DNA from: Amia ocellicauda
Taxonomy: Eukaryota; Chordata; Actinopteri; Amiiformes; Amiidae
Length of the DNA: 64,000 nt
NCBI RefSeq assembly: GCF_036373705.1
Contig: NC_089863.1
Span: 9,221,357-9,285,356, forward strand
Direction of reading: 5' to 3'
Both the position numbers and the translations under genes were made by a program. The notes under the pieces were generated by a model. That model was not told where the DNA came from, did no database searches, and was given only the letters and a program-made list of their open reading frames with translations. Shown here one piece after another: positions 46,421 to 59,944 of the stretch (the first letter of the stretch is position 1; each line of letters starts with the position of its first letter).

Positions 46421-48515
46421 TGCGGCGAAAGACCGGGTGGGTGTGCCGTTCTGTGTTGTGTTACCGAGACTCACCAGCACACTATACAAATATTACAATT
46501 AAATCATTTAATGTGAAAAAAAAGTACTGTCACGTGCAAAGTATCTGCAGATTTTTTAATTGTGTATTATTCCAGTGAGCTGCAGTACCCCTGCTGTGCT
46601 GTGAGGGGCACAGTCTCACTCTCTCTCACTGCATTATTAATATTAACACTTCTGTCTGGGTGTCCGTCTAGCACTTGTGAAGAACGGAACCGCGGAACCC
46701 GGTCGCCATGGCAACCGTCGGGGGTGGGGGGGGCATGATGTCACAGCTGCCGTTGCCATGCTGACGGAGAATCGGCTTATCCCTGTTTAAACAGAGAGGG
46801 GGTGAGATTGAAGTTAATCAGGGAGAATGGTAACGAAGGCCGACACTGATCTGTACAGTGAGAGAGAGAGAGAGAGAGAGTGGAGGGGGAGGGGGCAGAG
46901 AGAGGGAGAGAGGAAGGGAGAGGGGTAGAAAGAGAGAGAGAGAGAGACCATGTGTGGAGCATGCTGGAGTTCAACCCTGAGCAGCCCAGGCAACACTGTC
47001 ACTCATTTCATCACAGAACTTAACTTGAATGCAAACTATAGGTCAATTAATTACTGTAATGCTTTGTCTCCAGTCTGGGCCACATACTATAGTATACTAT
47101 ACCATACCATACTACAGTCCACACAGCACTGGCTGCAGTCTGGGGAGCTGTCTGTCTATTGATTATAGATTGTGTACTGAAACAAATCACTTCAATATAA
47201 AGATAAATGATTATATATCTTTTTTTAATCATTATTTTTCTTTAAAACAAATTACAAAATATACAACACAGACAGGGTGCTCAGTACGGGACTGAAAGAG
47301 GAACAATCAGAACTCAGACTGGGAAAAAACACATTCCGGAATTCTACGACATTCAGAGAACGCAGTGCCCCCCCCCACCCCCTAGCGTGAAGGCGGAGTT
47401 GTGAATATTGATTGAGTGACACAACGGACAGAACAGTGTGCATGTCTGTCTGTCTGTCTGTCCGTCTATCAAGACACTAGACTACTGCACCAGTTAACTA
47501 TACAGAGAGCCACTTCAGATTGTGTAGACATTCATCAGACGCACATACACGCAGTCAGTTCCCATATATACAAACAAAACAGTAGAATGTATCTTTATAT
47601 GATTGAAACCGTTACAAAATATTTGAAAAAAATCGAGTTTCACAAGAGCAGCAGCAGCAGTGATGTCTGGCTACAATTCAAACACAGTTAAGGCATACAA
47701 AAAAAAAAAAAAAACAGCGACTACTGCCGGGACTACTTTCTCTCGTATCCATCCCCCGGCAGCCAGTCTTAATCACGGACCCAAACCCGCTACGGGCGTT
47801 AAAAAATAGACCCCCCCCACCCCAACCCAGTCAATTACTCTGATCAATGCATACAATCCAGAAATTAACACAAAAATGACTCGGACAAAAAGGAAAACAA
47901 AAAAAGGAAAATAAAATAAATCATGTCTTTTGTTAATTAGTCATTGGAGGATTCTACGTTACAACATTCTGGGCACCAAAATTAATACAAAATAAATACA
48001 AATGTTAATTAACAATAATATGGAACTAAATTTAGTTAATCGAATAGACAAGAGGCTGAGAATTGGGGTGTCCAGTCAGTGAGTGTGTCTGTATTAACAC
48101 CCTCTCTAAAAGTGTGCAGACATATAGAGAGGGGTGTACAGGTTGTGTGTGTGTTTGAGTGAGATAGGGCAGGGTGGTCAGAGACACTGCGAGTGTGTGT
48201 GCGTGTGTTGTACACAGTTGAGTGAGTGTGTACAAGTGTGTGTGTGTGTGTGTGTGCGATTGAGGTAGGGTGTGGGGGTGGTCAGAGACACTGAGTGGAG
48301 AGCAGGGCAGTGCTGGGGAGGAGTGTTAGTGTCCCGTGTCCTCCGGTCTCGCAGCGTCGGTGTGGGGTTGTGTGGCAGTGTCAGTGTCAGTGTTGTGTAG
48401 CGGTCATTCTGGGTGTGTACTGCAGTGAGTGTGCAGTGATCTTTAAAAAAAAAACAAAGACTAATCCTATACTGGGAAAACCTAAACTTGTCTGTTAGTC
48501 TGTCTGTTGCTCTAT
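46421..48515. other. Convergent intergenic region and SLC7A8 3' untranslated region
   Basis: Space between the tails of CARMIL3 and SLC7A8. Contains a GA tract at 46860-46950, an AT-rich interval to 48040 and TG-rich tracts at 48140-48260. The minus strand has an ATTAAA-type signal at 47222-47227, but the true SLC7A8 transcript end is not certain. Confidence 0.5.
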
Positions 48516-48869
48516 TCAGCATTCTGCCTCTTTCTCTTTCTCCTCCTCTCCCTCGGCCTTTCCCTTGCCCTCCCCCTGGGCCTCCTCCCCGCCCGTGGGA
48601 GATGGGTTGATGGGCGCCCTCTCCTCCTTCTCGCCCTCGCTGGCCGCTCCTTCGCTCGCCGCCCCCGTCTCGTCCTCTGCCGGGTACACCACCACACAGA
48701 ACTTCTGTCCCAGGTACGTCATCTTGTCTGAGAGGGAGAGAGAGAGAGAGAGAGAGAGAGGAAGAGAGAGAGAGTGGGAGAGGAAGAGACAGATGGAGGG
48801 AGGGAGAGAAAGGGAGAGAATTGAGTAAATTACAACGACTACTACAATTTCACTACTACAGCCAATGCT

Positions 48870-48900
<31 letters not shown>

Positions 48901-51900
48901 GGGCTGCCGTACCGACGAGCCTGTCGAAGCACTGGGGCTTGTTCTGCCAGTACACGCCCAGGAAGTAGACCGGCACGCCTGTGAGCATGATGGCCAGGCC
49001 GATGCCACACACCACCGGCTCCGAGTAGAGGCTGAATACCAGCAGGAAGGCCCAGAACAGCAGGTACACCACGGGGAACACCAGGCTGACCTGAGAGAGA
49101 GCGCGAAAGAGAGAGAGATATCAATAATACGGTTTATGAAATATTGGTGCTGATTTATTTAATCTAATAACGCACAGCTACACAAGGGAAGCGCTGACAC
49201 ACTAACTGCGCTCAGACATCGACTACGACCGCAATGCAGGGGAGATGCGCGCTCCCCTCCCCCTGCCCAATCAGAGGGCCGCATGCATCTCCCCCCGGAG
49301 GCTCACCTTGATCGGCCGGACGATGTCGGGCTGTTTCCAGCGCAGAACGATCTGCCCGGCGACGGTGACGCCGTAGAACAGGTAGTTGATGAAGCCCACG
49401 TAGTTGATGAGGGTGTACATGTCGCTGGTGCAGAGCATGAGCAAGGTGGACACGCACTGCAGGGGGGCGAGACGGGGGGTTAGTACAGACACACGCATGT
49501 GCGTAACGGGCCAGCCGGTGCGCTGGTCGCCGCGCAGGGGCGGTAGGGTCTCACCGTGAACAGCAGCGCGGGGATGGGGGTGCAGCGCTTGATGTGGATC
49601 ATGGCCAGTAGCCGTGGCAGGTGGCCCTCCCTCGCCCCCGCGAAGAACAGCCTGTGACAGAGAGAGAGAGAAAGGAAGAGCAAGGGAGGGAGAGAGGAAG
49701 AGAGAGAGAGAGAGAGAGGGAGGGAGAGAAATATTTAGTGGACACAATACTACATAAACAGGACTCTGAAACAAACAGAGAGAGGGAGAGAGAGAGAGAG
49801 GGGGAGTGAGGGAGGGATGGGGAGGCTGACCTGGAGGAGGTGAAGAGGGAGCCGTTGACCCCTCCGAAGGTGGAAAGTGCCACGGAGATGGGCATGATCC
49901 ATGACATCACACCCAGCAGCTTCTCACCAAATGTCTGAGAGAGAGAGAGTGGTGTTTAATACACACTACAGACAGACAGAGAGAGAGAGAGAGAGAGAGG
50001 TGGAGGAAAGACAGACTGGCGGACAGACTGACCACGGCGACTGCGTTGGAGGCCAGTAGCTCCTGGGGGCTCATGGCCGTGACATAGGCCACGTTGGCAA
50101 ACACGTACACGAAGGTCACCAGCGGGATGGAGATGAAAATCGCCCGAGGGAGGTTCCTGAGGGGGAGGGGAGAGAGAGAGGGGGAGGTTAATACAGTGAT
50201 TCTATAACACGGCTCTACACTACACAGAGACTGTGTACACTGTACTGAGAGCGTGAGCTGGGTGGTGGGCCCCAGGTTGGCCCCAGGTTGGGCCCTGGCC
50301 GGCCGTGCTGACCTGTAGGGGTCGACCAGTTCCTCCGTGACGTAGTTGAGGAAGTTCCAGCCCCCGTATGCGAAGGAGCCCTGCAGGAAGGCCAGAGCAA
50401 TCAGCCCCACGTCCGGCTCCACGAACGACTCGAACGCCTGCGCTGGCTGCAGCCAGTAGTACTCTCCTGAACACACACACAGACAGGGTTAACACTGCAA
50501 TACTGCCCTGGACAGATGGTCGAGAGAAAGAGAGAGATACAGAGGGAGGGAGAGAGAGATACAGAGGGAGGGAGGTATCAGTGAGAGAGTCAGCAAATCT
50601 GGGGTCAGTCAGTCAGTAATAATGTGAAACTCGAGGGAATCACAAGACACAAGACACCCCCCATCTCTCTGTCTCTCTCTCTCTCCAAACGAAGACAATA
50701 AGAGACAGACCAAGGGATAGAAAGACAAAGACACAAACAGACAGACGAAAAAGTGCTTTAAATCCATCAGTCAGTGAGCCAGTATGTCCGGGCATCAGTG
50801 AGCGTGTCAGTGTGTCCAGGCATCTGTATGTCCGGGCGTCAGTGAGTCAGCATTTCCAAGCGTCGGTATGTCCGCTCGTCAGTGTGTCGGGGCGTCAGTG
50901 TGTCCGCCTGTCTGGGTGTCAGGGTGTCGGAACCTCAGTGTTTCAGGGCGTCAGTACCTTTGCAGATCTGCACGATGCCCATGATGATGATGAGGGCGAG
51001 GGCGAGCAGCTTCCCTGCCGTGAACACGTCCTGCACGCGTGTGGCCCAGCGCACACTGGCGCAGTTCACCCAGGTCAGCAGCACTGCGGGGGGGGGGGGA
51101 GAGGGTTAATGCACACACTGAGGGAGACTGGATGCGACAGTAACACAGCGCCGAGAGAGAGAGAGGTAGTACATCTATCTGCTTTAGCTATACTGTGATC
51201 GGTCATGCCAATAAAGCACCATTTGAATTTGGATTTGGGAGAGAGGGAGAGAGAGAAAGAGAGAGAGAGTAAGGGAGGGAGGCGGGGAGAGAGGGTTAAC
51301 AGTCTCAGTCCAAGTCTCGGCCCTCGTGAGCGTCTGGCTGCAAGTTCAGCCCTGCGGCACTGATCTGTTCCCACGATCCCCCCCCCCTCTCTCTCTCTCT
51401 CTCTCCCTCCCTTCCTCATTCCCTCCTTTTCACACCTGCCTGCCATGCAGCTCATGGGTCTATTGTCCTCCCAGGCCATCAGTCAGACAGTGGGCTCAGT
51501 CAGTCTAGTCGAGTTAATAACACTCAATAGTTTAACAGACATAGACAAACCATTAATATCAACACAAACCGTGAAGCTGCAATAATAATAATTACACAAC
51601 AATAAATCTGTTTCTCTCTCTGTTCCACAGAAAAACAGGATCTCTCTATGGCAACCGACCAAAACACAAAAAAACTGCTGATTTTGCCGTTTCTCCAGCC
51701 TGCCCAGCAACAATAGGCCAATGAAAACAAAGCATAGACCTGACATGCTGCTCAGCCAATCGTGGAAGGGGGGGGGACAGAAAAAAGACATGCCTCCCAG
51801 CAACAGAACAGTGGCACTCAATGACCTCGTTCACCTTGGAACATCTATCCAGCAGCCAATCAGAAAATAGCATTGGCTAAGAATCTGGGCTAATCTGCCT

Positions 51901-52266
51901 GGCAATAAAATGATTGTTTTTGAGAGTGTGTGTGAAAGAGAGAGAGAGAGAGAGAGAGAGACGTACACAGTATAACAATCACATGCCAATAAAGCCAATT
52001 TGAATTTGAATAAAATAAAGCAGAAATGGAGAGGCCGAGACTGGGGAGGAGGCCGGGGTTATACAGACACATGACTGGACTGACTGGACACTATAGCGCC
52101 TCGCTGACCTCTATGCCGAGAGAGGAGGAGGAGGAGAGGGAGGGAAGTGTCAGGACAGTACAGATGGAGAGACACAGGGAGTCTCTGTCTCCACACGGTC
52201 TTCACACCTCCCTCCCGCTCTCGTGGTATTTGGCCTGCGAGTGTGAAATTGGTTTCCCTCCATCTA

Positions 52267-52307
<41 letters not shown>

Positions 52308-55300
52308 CAAGCGTTACTGTGCTGTAGTGTCCAGTCAGTGTATCAGTATTAAACCCCTTCCCTCCCTCTCTCGCTCTCTCTCTCTCTCTCACTCACGCAG
52401 ACAGACGGCGGCCAGCAGGCGCAGCCCGGTCTCCGGCGCGAAGCAGGTGGGGAAGAGGGGCTGCAGGACGTAGTTGGAGAAGGTGAGGGCGATGACCGCC
52501 TGGTTGGTGGGGTAGATCACCAGCACAGCGATCCACAGTCGCAGGAACCTGACACAGAGAGAGAGAGGGTTCATACAGACACCTGGACTGCCTGGACACC
52601 AGAGCACACTCACACTGTCTGTCTGTCGGTGTCAGAGGGTGTGTGTCAGTGTGTGTGTATATATGTGCGTCAGTGTATCTGGGTGTGCCTAGGTGTGTGC
52701 ACCAGTGCGTCTGTATATGTGTGTCATTGTGCCAGTGTGTCTGGGTGAGAGATACTGACTAGACTAATTAGTGCCAGCTGCCAAAAGCCCAGCGCTTTAG
52801 CGACCTTATCTTAACGAGCTGGGCAGTAGAAGCATATTCTTATTTATCTATTGTGAGAATTTCCAGTATTGAGCAGCTGTATTGAACAAAATAATTACAT
52901 CGGGCTGAAACAGGATCTGTGCGTTTTCTGCCTCTCTCTCCGTGTTGTGAGAAGCCTGACGCAGACAAAACATTTACTTTCCTCGCCTTGATAAACATGC
53001 ATGGACAAACATGATAACAAATCCTCCTGTTGTTTCTGCGAGTCGCGCACAAGGTCACGGACATGGGGGGGGTGGGGGGGAATTTTCCTGCATGGGTCTA
53101 ACGAAGGGCTCCGATTATTCAGCAGTTTATATAATATGCTCGAGACGCAAATTAATCAGTGCTTAATGAATATTCATTGGATCCATTAATTCCATATATG
53201 GACTTTTTCTTTGTTCCGTCTCAAGGTCTTGACCTATAAAAGGACCGCAGGCATTATTCTCAGGGCTCGATTATTTGATTACCGTTATCCAACAAACATC
53301 TTATTGATTGTTTCTATGATTTTGTGTATAAAGTATGAAATAGGCTCATACAGTAACAGCAGGCTAATTAGGCGATGGGGATTCTGGGAGAAATACATGA
53401 CAGATGTAACAATTGTGTATTTTATTATGTGGGGTTCGTATTCATCTAACTTTTTTGTACTTTGTAATTATATTGGGTCGCCAATGTTAATTAAACAGTG
53501 GTTTAACTGCAACACCTGATTTATATTCTGTTAATAAATGCTTTTCACAAGCAGATTTGATTTAATTCAGACCATTGGCAGCTGATTTCATTGTTTGCTT
53601 GTTCTATATATGCATTGTTGCAGAGAGAGATAAGACAGATAACTTGTACTCGTGGGATAGTGCATTTCCCAGATTGTTAGTTACTAATAGCCTTGGCCTT
53701 TGTGTCTACGTGTTACACTGCATTGTCTGGTAGCAAAGTAATCTCCCACAATGGGTAAAATAAAATCACAGCCTTCAGAGAACAATTTGGACAATTAATG
53801 TATCATTTCTATTAGATTATCAGACCAGGATTTGAACAAAAAAAAACAATAATTACAATGAAATAGAAAGCAACTATCTGAGGATAATGCAAGGCAACAG
53901 AGGCACACCTATAGTGGGGAGTTGTATCTCCAGTTGTACTTCTCATATTTACCTTAAAGTGCTAGTCAAAAAAGGAGAAGGACTATTTCTCAAAGGTCAG
54001 ATTAAAAGTTGAGGAACTCTGTTGTCTACTCCCAGGTTTGTGACATCACCCCCTGTGTGTAATTAGCGGTGGCTGTGAGCGAGGCAGGAGGAGGCCAGTG
54101 CGTCGTGTGTGGCTGTTTGTGGTTTGGGTGCACAATACCTGGGCTGATTTTTGGTCCCAGTCCGCCCCTGACAAAGAGTCACTTTATCTTTCTGTATTAA
54201 CATACTATCTGTGTACCAGTCGGTAGTTAGTGATTCTACAAGTCGGAGTGTCAGTCAGTCAGTCAATGTATCAGTCAGTCAATCAGTGTGTCAGTCAGTG
54301 TGTCTCTGTCTCTCTCTCACCCGGCCAGTCCTCCGAAGATGTCCTTGACGTAGGAGTAGTCTCCCCCCGATTTGGGGATGGTGACGCCCAGCTCTGCGTA
54401 GCACAGCGCGCCCACCGCCGTGATGAGCCCGGTCACCACCCACACCATCAGCGCCAGGCCCACCGAGCCCGCGTTCTCCAGCACCCCCTTCGGACTCACG
54501 AAGATACCGGAGCCAATGATGTTCCCTGAGAGAGAGAGAGAGAGAGGGAAGGAGAGAGAGAAGGGGGTTCAAACAGTCTGACTGGACACCACAGCACATT
54601 AACACTGCACCGAGAGCGAGCCGGGGTTGGGGTGGGGGGGGGGAATGTAAACACACTGATAAACTGTACATGAAATCTCTTTCCCTCCCTCCTTCCCGCA
54701 TCAGCACATTGACGTCTCTGTCCACCCCCACAAGCTTTCCCCCCACTCTCTCTCTGGTTATCTCCCAGTCTAAGCACTTCCTCACAGCAGGGCTGCTCAC
54801 CCCGGCCTTCAAAACCAGGAAGCGGCGGCCAGCTGACAGGAAGCATGTGCGCCCCAGCACCGCCGCCACACTGGCGCACTGACGCGCTCACACGGGACGT
54901 GGGGTCGGGTCAGTGAGTTAACACGCACACACACGGACAACATGAATAAGTGCACATGCACCGTGCGGCAGTGTGTTATAATAATGGCGGAGCTGGGTTA
55001 GTCTAATCTCCACGGCGCGGCAGGGGGTCGAAAGTTCATCCTCATTACCGAGATAACGGAGCGGGGAGGCGGGGAGGACCAGTATAGCCGCTTTAAAGCA
55101 TCTCCTTTATTGCATGAGCAGAATAAAGACAGGATCATTTTGCTGGAGAAATTGCGCAAAATGATGCTGCTACGTGAGTATACACCGGCGACACACTGCC
55201 CCCCAGTCTCTTGACACACTGCCGGGGTTAAACTCCACCGGCGCCGCTGCCACTGTTACACCTGCCCCAGCCTGCACAAAGCACAGGAAAGTGCCGCAAA

Positions 55301-55549
55301 TAAAGGACAGCACTGTATCGACTGCGACAGCCAGCACTACGGCAGGTACATCCGAGTTTGCATCCGCACACAATGTCCCCTGATCGCGACAGGTCACTCA
55401 CCCACGATGATCCCGCAGGCGCTGACCAGGCCGATCTCCTTCTTCAGAGCCACGCCGCCGCCGCCTCCCTGGGACTCCTGCCCGGGCTCGGACGCAGCAT
55501 CCCCGGCCGCCGCCGCCGCTCCGGCCCGCTGGCGAGGACCGTCCGTCAT
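48516..55549 (-). CDS. slc7a8: SLC7A8 (LAT2), large neutral amino acid transporter light chain
   Basis: Sodium-independent exchanger of neutral amino acids that works at the plasma membrane as a heterodimer with SLC3A2 (4F2hc). Eleven coding exons in transcript order: 55549-55402, 54525-54321, 52548-52397, 51083-50958, 50466-50313, 50156-50033, 49934-49831, 49651-49555, 49456-49307, 49090-48913, 48727-48516 (TGA). They total 549 residues against about 535 in human, with consistent phases. Visible: [12 protein letters not shown] and [13 protein letters not shown] of the first helix, [12 protein letters not shown], the Cys in [15 protein letters not shown] that forms the disulfide to the heavy chain, and twelve expected hydrophobic segments. 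The C-terminal tail starts [14 protein letters not shown], as in LAT2, and becomes very Glu-rich, unlike the human tail. The start ATG opens a Gly/Ala-rich cytoplasmic N-terminus. LAT2 is preferred to LAT1 by the NKPQCF and CVVVYP tail. Confidence 0.95.
51200..51240 (+). repeat. LINE/SINE-like 3' tail in SLC7A8 intron
   Basis: Reads ggtcatgccaataaagcacc then atttgaatttgg. A near-identical tail occurs at 51980-52015 and another at 61660-61700. Confidence 0.6.
51973..52018 (+). repeat. LINE/SINE-like 3' tail in SLC7A8 intron
   Basis: Reads catgccaataaagccaattt then gaatttgaataaaataaag. It ends a block of unrecognised sequence (51490-51900) that may be the body of a short insertion. Confidence 0.55.
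52622..54320. other. SLC7A8 intron 2, no exon
   Basis: TG-rich near 52620-52745, then AT-rich unique-looking sequence to 54230, then gtcagtca repeats. No coding sequence or recognisable transposon. Short frames around 53000-53500 are not supported by splice context or similarity. Confidence 0.6.
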
Positions 55550-56477
55550 GTCGCCCGGCTGGGCTTTTGATTGATGCTCTGACAATTTAGGTGTCGCCCC
55601 CCACAGACACACACACACACAAAATCTATGCTTTTCTATCAAATGCAATATAATAATACAAACTATATATAAAAAAAAGTATAGCACCAACGTTATCGAT
55701 GATAAAAGATGTAGGATGTGTTTCTTGATATATAGTAGTGTTGTAGGGGGAAATGGCGTGTTTTATCGATGTAATTATTTAGACTATACATTAACAAGCC
55801 ACCCAGGCGTTAAAGCCAACCACCCGTGTTATTCGATTTCTTTTTTCTTGTAACCAATTTGTAACGGCACGAGTTAATTTGTATCCAATTACTTACAATA
55901 ATACAAACCAATAATAATAAACAATCATCCGAAAACGTGCGTCGGCTAGTGCTTGAACTATAATAAAACACACGCACACAAATGGATCCTCTGCTAAAAA
56001 TAGAGAGGCGTCCGTGCGTCGGGTTATTAATATGATTATTAATGTGCCTGCGGGTCCACACGAGTAATATCGCTTTCTCCCCCGAGTATGAAGCTCATCG
56101 CACAGTTTACAATCAGAGAAGCGTGGTTTGAACATGTACCACTCATACAAAATGATAACAATATAATAAAATAACAGATTTAACGTCCAGAAAAGAACTA
56201 TATGGATGTGTGTCGCCAAGGAGGGTGACCAGCGCTCCCCTGATTGCGCAAGATCGCGACAGACTGCGCTTTCATAAATGAGTCTGTTTCAAATATATAT
56301 ATTTATATATTTATATATGTATGCTTGCATTTAGTCTCTCCCCCCCACCCCCCTCCGTGGCCGGCAACCTTCAACCTTTAGCAGCCGGTGTCTGTGTCTG
56401 TTCCCCGGCACTCAGAGACGGGAGGTTTGAGGAGGCAGTGCTTGCGATTTTAGATTATGCTTCATTCAAATAGGATG

Positions 56478-56547
<70 letters not shown>

Positions 56548-59504
56548 GTCCTGTGCTGTCGCCGGCCCCATTGTTCAGTTTTGAATGCTCCTGTTGTTCG
56601 GGTTATCGAGATGCACAGCGGCTCTGTCGTGACAGACCAGCGTCGGACGGCGCAGATACTCCGGCGAGGGTTGCATTCGGTCCCCCTCCGTCCGGAAACG
56701 AAGGCTAGCCGAGTCGAGTCGAGCCGAGCCGAGCCGAGCCGAGCCGAGCCGAGCCGAACCGGACCGAAAGCTGCGATTGTATCCGTTTCACTCGCACAGA
56801 CCGCTGCTGTGGGCTGTTCGTGGGAGAACTGTCAGTCCTATCCATCAGCCTCCAGTTATATCGCTAATAGGACCTCCCCTCTCCCCTCCCTTTCTCCCTC
56901 CCTCTCTCGGTCCTTACCCCTCTCAAACCTCCCCTCCCCCCTTTCTCCCTCTCTCTACACATTTATTCGAGTGTAAAATCTCTCAATCACTTCCTGTACA
57001 TATTTCTGCCCCCAGACACGCAGGCAGACAGACAATTGGTAGAGAGATGTACAATGCATGTCAGCGTGCAGGTGTCAGGGCGTATAAGTGTGTTATACTG
57101 TGTGTTTGTGTTATACAGTGTGCCAGGGTGTATAAGTGTTATACAGATTGTGTGTGTCTGTGCATAAGTGTGGCAAAGAGTGTAAATGTTAGTGTGTGTA
57201 AGTGAAACGGTGAACGGCAGTGTGTTATACAGTGTGTTTGTGTTATACAGTGTGCCAGGGTGTATAAGTGTTATACAGATTGTGTGTGTCTGTGCATAAG
57301 TGTGGCAAAGAGTGTAAATGTTAGTGTGTGTAAGTGAAACGGTGAACGGCAGTGTGTTATACAGTGTGTTTAAGTTGTGAATATCTGTGTGTTATACGGT
57401 GAATGTCAGTGTGTTATAGTGTGTGTGTGTGTGTGTTATACAGTGTGTGTATAAATGTGTTAAACAGTGTGAATGCCAGTGTGGTATGTGTGTGAGTCCA
57501 TGTCCGTGTGTGTATCGTTGTGTCAGTGTGTCGCAGAGACAGAGGGAACAAGGGAGAGAGATGGAACTGGGAGAGAAAGGGAGTGAGAGATAGAGAGGGA
57601 GAGGGAGAGTGTGGGGGTGTAGTCAGCGCTGCTCTATAAGGGTTAAACTCCAGCGGACAGTATCCCTGTGTCAGCACTGCTCTTATCACACTGATAGACT
57701 CATTCACCTATTCACTAACACTGAACACACACTGATAGGCCCTGATAACACAGCACAGCAGGGACTCCTCGTCCGGAGAGACACAGGCCTGGTCCTGAGA
57801 GAGACAGCCCCGTAACGCTCTCAGACTCTCTTTATCAAAGTACAAGAAAATAACATATCTGATGGGAAATTAAGACAGTTAATATGTAACCGCATACCTG
57901 TGCTGCCATTTAAATAGGTAGAATAAGGTAATAAGGCAAATAGGTAGTAAGTCAGTGTGTCAGTTAGTAAGTCAGTGTATCAGTCAGTCAGTCCGTGTGT
58001 CAGTCAATCAGCTAGTCAGTCAGACAGACTGTTAAGACAGTCAGTGTTGTGGTGTTATGTGAGTGTGCTGATGTACCTTGTGCAGCACCCTTAAACTGAA
58101 GAAAAAACTCAAGTTGCGTAACTCAAGTGGACACATTTGTTGTGTTGATATGAAAGTTGTCGTTTGAATGCTGCGTTATTGATATTCATGTTTTTGTGTT
58201 GTGCGAGAGACACAGCGCTGCTTTACCCCCGGAGAACTCCTGAGAATCTGTGGAATGTGTCCGAGACACCGAGACGCAACGCAACACCACACTGACACAC
58301 ATACAAACAAAACATACACACTGAGACAGACACAGACAGGGACACACACGGAGGGAGCGAGAGACGAACTGATAGGTTTACCAATACAGGAGCCACAAAA
58401 CAGAGTCACAAAACAGAGAAGAAAAGAGATTACATATTGGAAATTTGAAGGGAGAAGGGGGGAAGGGGAAGGAGGGAGAGTGATTTTGTTTTTAAGGGAC
58501 AGAGAGGAAGGAGAGTGTTTGTACATGTAATCCGAGACATGTGTTTACTCCTGCAGCGGCACATGGCCTGTGTGTGAGTCAGTGTGCGTCTGTGACTGTG
58601 TGTGCATCTGTGTAAATTGTGTGCATCTGACCCTCCGTGTGTGTGTGTTATCTCTCGGTCTGTTGGTGTGTGTGTCTATAGTGTCTCCCTCTGTGACTAA
58701 TGTGTCTGCGTCTCTGTTAGTGTCTCTGCGTGTGCGTCTGCGTGTTTCTCACCGTCTCTCTCACTATCTGTGTGTCTGTCTCTATTACTGGGACAGGCTG
58801 TGCAAAACAGAACACACTGCACTCTTCCGTCTCTCTTTTCCTCAGTTTGTTTCTGTTCCCCCTCTGCTTCACCCCCCCCCCCCCAAGCTGTTTTTCTCGA
58901 GGACTATGAAATCTGGCTCAATCCAGTTCCCTCTGCTCCCTCCTCCCTTCCCTGCTCCCTCCTTCTTTTATCCCCCCTCCCTCCCTCCCTGTTGCACTTC
59001 TGAGTATTTCCAGAGTCAGCAGTCTGACACACTGTATTACCTGACAGCGAGGGAGGGAAGGAGAGCGAGAGGGAGAGATAAAGAAAGAAGGAGAAAAAGA
59101 AACAATGACTTTGGAAAACGAAACATTCAAAATCGAGCAAAAATCAATCTATTAATTAAAGAGAAGAACCGCATTACAACACAATCCCCCTCCCCGCCAC
59201 CCCTGAGAACAGCTGCATAAGACTAGGGTGGGGCCACATAAAGCCCTGACTGCACTATTCTGCGCCTCTCTCACGTGCATCTCTCTCTCTCTCACATGTC
59301 ACTTTTTCTTTTTCCCCTCTAGTATCTCACTTCTCTAATTCCATCCTTCTCCTCTAGCACAAGGTCTCCTTCTAGTGGCGACACCCGGTCACTGCAGCTC
59401 AATCACTGCTCTATTACACCTGTTACTGAATGACTAATACATTGACAGACATGCAAGTGACACGCACACACACATATATACATACACTCTCTCACACACA
59501 CATA
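55550..59504. other. SLC7A8 upstream region and intergenic repeats
   Basis: Contains the SLC7A8 5' flank. Repeats: (CA)n at 56480-56545, a pentanucleotide (GAGCC)n of about eight copies at 56713-56758, CT-rich tracts at 56875-56960, a 132-bp exact tandem duplication at 57090-57366, gtcagtca repeats at 57945-58025 and CT/GA-rich sequence at 58800-59100. No gene was recognised; the 216-codon frame at 58570-59220 is low-complexity and unsupported. Confidence 0.6.
57090..57366. repeat. 132-bp tandem duplication
   Basis: The block beginning tgtgttatacagtgtgccag and including aagtgaaacggtgaacggca is present twice with a period of 132 bp (ttatacagtg at 57111 and 57243). The copies appear identical over nearly all of their length, with the start of a third copy. 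Confidence 0.93.
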
Positions 59505-59865
59505 AACGCCCCAAGAACAAGCAGGAACTAAAGTCAGCTGCAGTGCAGGCCTGGCGGAGCATCACCAGGGAAGAAACCCAGCATCTGGTGATGTCTATGG
59601 GTTCCAGACTTCAGGCAGTCTTTGACTGCAAAGGATTTGCAACCAAGTATTGAAACTCACAATTTAATTCATCATTATGTTAGTTTGTCCAATTACTTTT
59701 GAGCCCCTAAACTTGGGGGGTCCACATATAAAAATGGGTGTAATTCCTCAAATTGAAGATGAAAGTCTACACTTACAGCACATATTGATTGTCTCCTTTC
59801 AAATCCATTGTGGTGGAGTCTAAATGACAATTGTGTCACTGTCCAAATATTTATGGACCTAACTG
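59505..59865 (+). mobile_element. 3' end of another Tc1-like transposon
   Basis: A truncated copy of a different Tc1 family. It encodes the transposase C-terminus (KNKQELKSAAVQAWRSITRE, then QHLVMSMGSRLQAVFDCKGF) and continues to the terminal repeat ending ccaaatatttatggacctaactg followed by TA at 59866-59867. The 5' two-thirds are missing. Confidence 0.9.
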
Positions 59866-59938
59866 TACATACAACACACACACACACACACACAGTAACA
59901 GTGACAGAGTAACAGTACAGCGCTGTTCTTCCTCAGTG

Positions 59939-59944
59939 TTTATT
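59939..59944 (-). terminator. PRMT5 polyadenylation signal
   Basis: AATAAA on the minus strand about 430 bases past the PRMT5 stop codon, next to a (CA)n run and the Tc1-like fragment. It is the best candidate for the PRMT5 transcript end. Confidence 0.6.

Noticed and set aside
53001-53520. Open frames in the AT-rich part of SLC7A8 intron 2
   Set aside because: No similarity, no codon bias like the neighbouring exons, no transposon ends.
58570-59220. 216-codon plus-strand frame upstream of the PRMT5 3' end
   Set aside because: Low-complexity CT/GA sequence without splice context or recognisable domain.
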